DNA of 64,000 nt, from the NCBI GenBank assembly GCA_951804985.1, contig OX638131.1, positions 103,312,464 through 103,376,463 of the forward strand, written 5' to 3'. Below the pieces are notes generated by a model. The model was not told the DNA's origin. It was given only the letters and a program-made list of their open reading frames with translations, and ran no database searches. Source of the stretch: Dryomyza anilis (lineage: Eukaryota > Arthropoda > Insecta > Diptera > Dryomyzidae). A program made the position numbers and the translations under genes. Position 1 is the first letter of the stretch. Each line of letters begins with the position of its first letter. Positions 59,648 to 64,000 of this stretch are shown piece by piece.

Positions 59648-59729
59648 TAGTTCTTACGAGAATTAAATATTTTTTTTTTTTCGTAAGCCACGACATATTT
59701 CAAACAGACAAAGATGGTGTTTGTCTGCA

Positions 59730-60220
59730 CTCAAAATAAAATCTGATTAAAATACACGAAATCGTTAGTGTATTATACGAAAAAATTCGTGAAACTGATC
59801 CACGAAATATTTCGTAAAATACACGAAAGAACTTTCGTAAATTTATGATAAAATTACGAATATTAATTGTTTATTTTACGAAACTATTCGTAGATTTTAT
59901 CTACGAAAGCCATTCGTACATAATACGCAAGATTCGTAATTTATTGAATATTTATGTTTACGAATATATTCGTACAATTTACGAAAGTATTCGTACTTCT
60001 GACGATAGCATTCGTACATTTATGAAACATATGAAACATTTTACGAATCTTTAGTAAAATAAACGAATATAATAATATACATGAATCGTTCGTAAAAAAT
60101 AATTTGGAAAAACTATAAAAATTACAAATATTTCGTGTATTCTGCGAATTATTCGTGTATTTTACGAAATTAAAAATTACGAAAAAATATTTCGTAAAAT
60201 GTCCAAGAAATTATTTTGTG
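59730..60220. mobile_element. 491-bp MITE filled with TTCGTA/TACGAA repeats
   Basis: The ends are CTCAAAATAA and, reverse-complemented, CACAAAATAA, flanked by TGCA on both sides (59726-59729 and 60221-60224). The body holds at least 25 copies of TTCGTA, TACGAA or TTTCGTAAA in both orientations. No protein is encoded. A 4-bp target duplication with short ends is shared with 11124-12083. Confidence 0.75.
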
Positions 60221-60224
60221 TGCA

Positions 60225-60640
60225 TGCCCAGTATGCCAGTCGTTTCGAAATCGTTACGAGATCAATGCGAAAAAAAGGAGAAATCACACGATATCTGACA
60301 CTCTCGTACCGATATCGAGCGTCAAATTGGACCAACATGGTAGGTAGATATCGATACGTTTTGTCGGAGTTTTCTCGGTACGAGAATTTTCTTGAAATCG
60401 GAACGATATCGATGAAAAAAATTATCAATGTTCGATATTGCTTCGAAAAATATTACGATATCGATGCGATAAATGTTTATATATCGTATCTTGTCAATGA
60501 ATTTGAATGTACGAGAAATTACAAAAATTAGAATCCATAAAGCAACGAGTTCGTACTTTTTTCTCAAAGTTATTCGATAAAAAATCGAGGCATCGAAGGC
60601 CTCCGAGACATGGCAGACTGGGTGCGTACACAATCTAACA
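60225..60640. other. CGATATCG-rich stretch, no gene recognised
   Basis: Words such as CGATATCG, TCGATACG and ATCGATG recur about every 30 bases in both orientations. Open frames of about 110-126 codons arise on both strands because stops are rare in such words. No family resemblance is seen. Similar words occur at 17090-17340. Confidence 0.45.
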
Positions 60641-60648
60641 ACTCTCGA

Positions 60649-61126
60649 AACAAAATTTCTGGCATTTTTGAGAAATATTTCGAGCATATTTTCGGCGAAC
60701 ACACAGATTAATGGAATATTTTGGAAAGTGTATGGCAGGTTGTGAAATTTTGTGGATTTTTAATTTCAGATTCACGGGTTATTTTGGGAACGGGTAGAAA
60801 ACAGGCAGCCTTTGTATGTTTGATATATGTCGAAAACATGTTTTTAAACTGCCTCCCTGCCAAAAATGTTGTCTGCCCAGGACAACATTTTTGGCAGGGT
60901 CGGAGCCGTTCAGAAACATTTTTTCGACATATTTCAAATGGCTAACGCGGAGTTTGTATCACAAGCTGTCTGTTTTCCGCCAGATCCCAAAATATGCCGT
61001 GAATATGCCATTGAAATGTCACAAAATTTGACAACCTGCTATACACTTCCCATAAATATAGCATTTATCTGTGTGTTTGCCGGAAATATGCGCGAAATAT
61101 TTCTGAAAAATGATAGAAATTTTGTC
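60649..61126. mobile_element. Foldback element with arms of about 230 bp
   Basis: The left arm begins ACAAAATTTCTGGCATTTTT and includes CGGCGAACACACAGATTAAT, TGGCAGGTTGTGAAATTTTG and ATATGTCGAAAACATG; the right arm repeats these in reverse order and complement. The centre is a perfect hairpin: 60855-60873 pairs with 60881-60899 (19 bp) around a 7-nt loop. The open frames in it are by-products. Confidence 0.75.
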
Positions 61127-61239
61127 TTGGGTGGGACTTCTCTCAAAATATTCCATTTATCTGGGAGAAATCCGAAATTGAAATATACGTTTGGTTTCGT
61201 AAAATGTAAAAATCAGTATTACAAAAAATAGTTTTCCGG

Positions 61240-62230
61240 TATTTCACAAAAAAAGAAAAATAACCAAAATGACAGCACAGCAACATTTCTATTTATCATC
61301 AAAGACTGACAGCAGCACGATCGGTAACTACACGGATTCTAGGGTTAATTAATATTTAAATATAAACAAAATAAATTGTCGAACCATGGGACGAAGAAAC
61401 GTGGGATGCCAACCAAGCAATGCGCACAATGTTGCAACTTGGCTTGTGCAGCAACATTGTTGCAAACAACGAAGCTGTTGGCAACTAGCAACAGACAACG
61501 GATTTAATGTGCAAAAACATTTCGCAATATTGCAATTGTGTTGATGAGGGTGTTCATGTTCTTGTTTCTGTTGTTGTTGTGTAAGTGAAGGTGTTGTTGC
61601 TGTAATTATAGGTGTTGTTCTAAAAGTAGGTGTTGGTGCTATTATTGTTGAAGTTTATACTGCACTTTTTGTATTTTCTGTAATTGTTTCTAATGCAATT
61701 ATGACTTTGCTAAGCCCCTCGGCATTGGCATTGACAACGTTGTGCTTTTTATTGTAATGATTGTTGTTGCAAATTTATTTATATTTTTTTTTTACAATAG
61801 TTGCTGCTAATTTTTGTTGTTGCTGTGGTGTGCTGATAATTGCACTCCTTGACATTGACATTGAAAAAAGCTTTGACAAACAGTAACGACAACGACCGCG
61901 ACTGCATACATTGTTGATCGCCACTATCAGTTGCCGTTGCCGCTGCTGCTGCTGCTATTCGCCAGCAACTGCAATTGTTACTGAGTAGCAATTGATGTCG
62001 TCGGTGCAATGACAGTAGACACAGGGGTGAGGTGTTAGATGACTGTTTAGTTAGTTCGATAGAAACGGGTAGAAAATACGCGTCTGCATAGGGTGCATTA
62101 AAATAATATTTATTGGGCAAGGCTGGCGACAATGACTCGCAGTTGTTGTTGTTGCTGTTGCTACAATGCGGTACAACGATTTTTCCACGAAAGCCCTAAA
62201 ACAATCGAGACATATTCGGGGTGAGTAACA
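61240..62230 (-). promoter_or_regulatory. CAA/CAG-rich island, possible leader or control DNA (minus strand)
   Basis: From about 61400 to 62200 the minus strand is rich in CAACAACA, GCAGCAGC and GCAACGGCAAC words and is less AT-rich than its surroundings, similar in character to 53220-53810. No open frame resembles a known protein. A noncoding exon or regulatory region is possible. Confidence 0.25.
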
Positions 62231-62603
62231 GTTTAAACTAAAACTTGTATTACTTTTCCTTGAGCTATTCAAAGTTTTTTTCTAAACAAATTAAGCTAAA
62301 AAAGTTTTCGAAAATACTAATAATAAAAAAAAATAAATAGAAATTGTTTCATGATTAGAACCTGATCATTTCATTTGTAACTTGTCATAAGACTTGTCAA
62401 TTTATGTTCAAAATGATATGGCCATGTTCATATTTTCCCTAAAAGGGTAAATTTCAACTCGGGTTTATAAGAAACTAGCTGGATCCGTTCACAGCGTTGC
62501 CCGTAATAAGTTTTTGTAAATGCAAAGTTATAAAATTATTTTTAATTACGGCCCTTTTTCCCTTTTTCGTGCGTCGCCATTTTCCGCCATCCCGTTCACA
62601 TTC
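62231..62603. other. No gene recognised
   Basis: AT-rich DNA without supported features. Confidence 0.4.
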
Positions 62604-62605
62604 TA

Positions 62606-62904
62606 AGGGTTTTCAACAGGGACGCTACAAAAGTAGAGCGACAGGGACTGCAAACAACGCCATATTTCTTGCCGCTCTTTTGACATTTCTCTTCAGTAAG
62701 GTTTGTCATTTCATGATGGAAAGATATACGAATTTGAATTTCGGTAGTAAATTTTAATAATTTAGACTCGTTGTTGGCTCGTATATCTTTCCATCATGAA
62801 ATGGCAAAGTTTACTGAAGAGAAATGTCAAAAGAGCGGCAAGAAATATGGCGTCGTTTGCTGTCCCTGTCGCTCTACTTTTGTAGCGTCCCTATTGAAAA
62901 CCCT
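62606..62904. mobile_element. 299-bp MITE with very long inverted repeats
   Basis: The arms (62606-62737 and about 62771-62904) are near-perfect reverse complements over about 130 bp, leaving a short centre. The ends are AGGGTTTTCAACAGGGACGC / AGGGTTTTCAATAGGGACGC, and TA flanks both sides (62604-62605, 62905-62906). The arms continue CTACAAAAGTAGAGCGACAG. Size, TA target and end type fit a Tc1/mariner-related MITE. Next to it, 62908-62953 is the end of another family member (AGCGCTCTTATTGAAAAACC). Confidence 0.85.
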
Positions 62905-62984
62905 TAGAACCCTTGAAAAAACTTTTGTAGCGCTCTTATTGAAAAACCCTTTACGTGAAGATTACAATGTTCAATCTGATCCTT

Positions 62985-63480
62985 TGTTTCGATTTTTACA
63001 ACTCTTAGGAGGTCAGGAGTTAGTGAAATTTTAATGTTTTGTTATAAGGAAGGTGCCATGCCCCGTGATTCAATCTCGCCCACATACTACGTGACGACTG
63101 GAGTTTTAAATATGAACATTTGATTTAATTTTTATAACTCTACTCTTAGTATGTCACGAGTTATAGCCATTTTAATGTTTGGTTATATGGGAGGTGCCAC
63201 GCCCCGCGATTCAATCCTGCCCGCATTCTACGTGGCTATTGGAGTTTTAAATATCAGCATTTGATTCGATTTTTATAACTCAACTCTTAGTATGTCAGGA
63301 GTTACATTAATTTTTAATGTCCAATCCCTCCCACATTATACGTGACGATTGGAGTTTTAAATATGAACATTTAATTTCATTTTTATAACTCTACGCTTAG
63401 TATGTCAGGAGTTATAGCAATTCTAATAAGTTGGTTATATGGAATGTGCCACACCCCGTAGTCCAATCCCGCCCACATTT
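62985..63480. repeat. Tandem repeat of about 138-bp units
   Basis: Three and a half units share TATAACTCTACTCTTAGTAT, GGAGGTGCCACGCCCCG, TCAATC.CGCCCACAT and GACTGGAGTTTTAAATATGA. The third unit is about 25 bp shorter by a deletion. It belongs to the same broad family as 10430-10740. Confidence 0.75.
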
Positions 63481-63499
63481 GGGAAAATGATAAACAGCT

Positions 63500-63970
63500 A
63501 CAATATACAATAGTGGGCCAAATTTTATCACTGTGGATATCTTAAGTACACAGGTATTTACAATAAAAAAGGTTTACCACGCCCAGTTTTGTACCTTAGG
63601 GGGCGAATTTTAAAAAATTCCGCCTTAGTTTGCGCCTATGTCGGGAGATGAATACCCTGTCCAAATTTTATGTTCCTATGTCTAAGGGTTTGGGCTGGGC
63701 GTTGATGGATCAGTCAGTCAATCAGGACTTATATATATATATAGATATGTACAAAAGTGGACGTATCACAGGTAACAATCGACCTATCACTTCCATTTAC
63801 CATACCAGATAGCGTAGATCTACTAGTACTCTAAATAATAAATTTCATTGTTCTAACTATTAGTTAGTTTTCAGTCATCGTGATTTTAACAGACAGATGG
63901 ATGGCGTAACATACAGACATCGTCTTACGACTTAGGATATAACACTGAAACATAGAGATTTGTTACAAAT
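63500..63970. repeat. Dispersed repeat fragment
   Basis: The motifs CAAAAGTGGACGTATCACAG, CAGATAGCGTAGATCTACTA and CAGACATCG match the interior of the 55985-56585 family. No end sequences are recognisable. Confidence 0.5.
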
Positions 63971-64000
63971 ATTTATTTGCCCAACCAACATAATCGGTTC

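Noticed and set aside
60199..60702. Open frames of 110 and 126 codons on opposite strands
   Set aside because: They overlap each other in a region of repeated CGATATCG words that lack stops; neither resembles a protein family.

Overview
The window reads as AT-rich, repeat-dense nuclear DNA of a higher fly (Diptera, Brachycera). Three conserved protein-coding genes are recognisable. All have short introns with GT/AG ends and TAA/TGA stops close to AATAAA signals, and their closest relatives by eye are Drosophila and vertebrate proteins. A calyptrate or other schizophoran fly with a large genome fits, but the species cannot be fixed from the sequence alone.

Gene-bearing left end. At 3.26-3.81 kb is Pfdn1 (prefoldin subunit 1, 3 exons, + strand). 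It has a perfect TATCGATA element about 200 bp upstream. It converges on Eef1akmt1 (lysine methyltransferase for translation factor eEF1A, 3 exons, - strand, 4.02-4.80 kb), with only about 200 bp between the two stops. At 15.13-21.62 kb is Kr-h2 (TMEM33-family ER membrane protein, 4 coding exons, + strand). Its 5.56-kb first coding intron carries a hAT-like element and a broken non-LTR retrotransposon. From memory, the Drosophila counterparts (CG13993, CG9154, Kr-h2/CG9159) lie in one cytological neighbourhood, so this looks like a conserved block; that recall was not checked here. The three genes are housekeeping in type (chaperone, translation-factor modification, ER shaping) and form no pathway.

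The rest, about 90 % of the window and nearly all of 22-64 kb, is transposon and satellite DNA with no recognisable conserved coding exon. Main classes: (1) a tRNA-headed SINE family of about 300 bp, at least nine copies, with (ATT)n tails; (2) terminal-inverted-repeat elements and MITEs of several families, several with exact target duplications and nested into one another; (3) a family with hairpin ends of the type ACCCTACAC and GACA-rich interiors; (4) tandem arrays: a 19-bp satellite present twice in opposite orientation (24.2-25.8 and 51.5-53.1 kb), a 45-bp coding-like minisatellite (49.7-51.3 kb), an AAGCTTT array (42.4-42.8 kb), an ATGAATA array (12.2-13.2 kb) and others.

A few GC-richer or CAA/CAG-rich islands (29.3-29.6, 47.8-48.0, 53.2-53.8, 61.4-62.2 kb) stand out from the AT background. 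They could be noncoding first exons or control regions of a neighbouring gene, but no protein supports them. No CRISPR, bacterial, phage, rRNA or functional tRNA gene is seen. I found no clear candidate for a new biological system. The most interesting signals are the inverted 19-bp satellites, the elements that carry their own tandem arrays, a hAT insertion whose junction has been duplicated, and a perfect 38-bp-arm hairpin.
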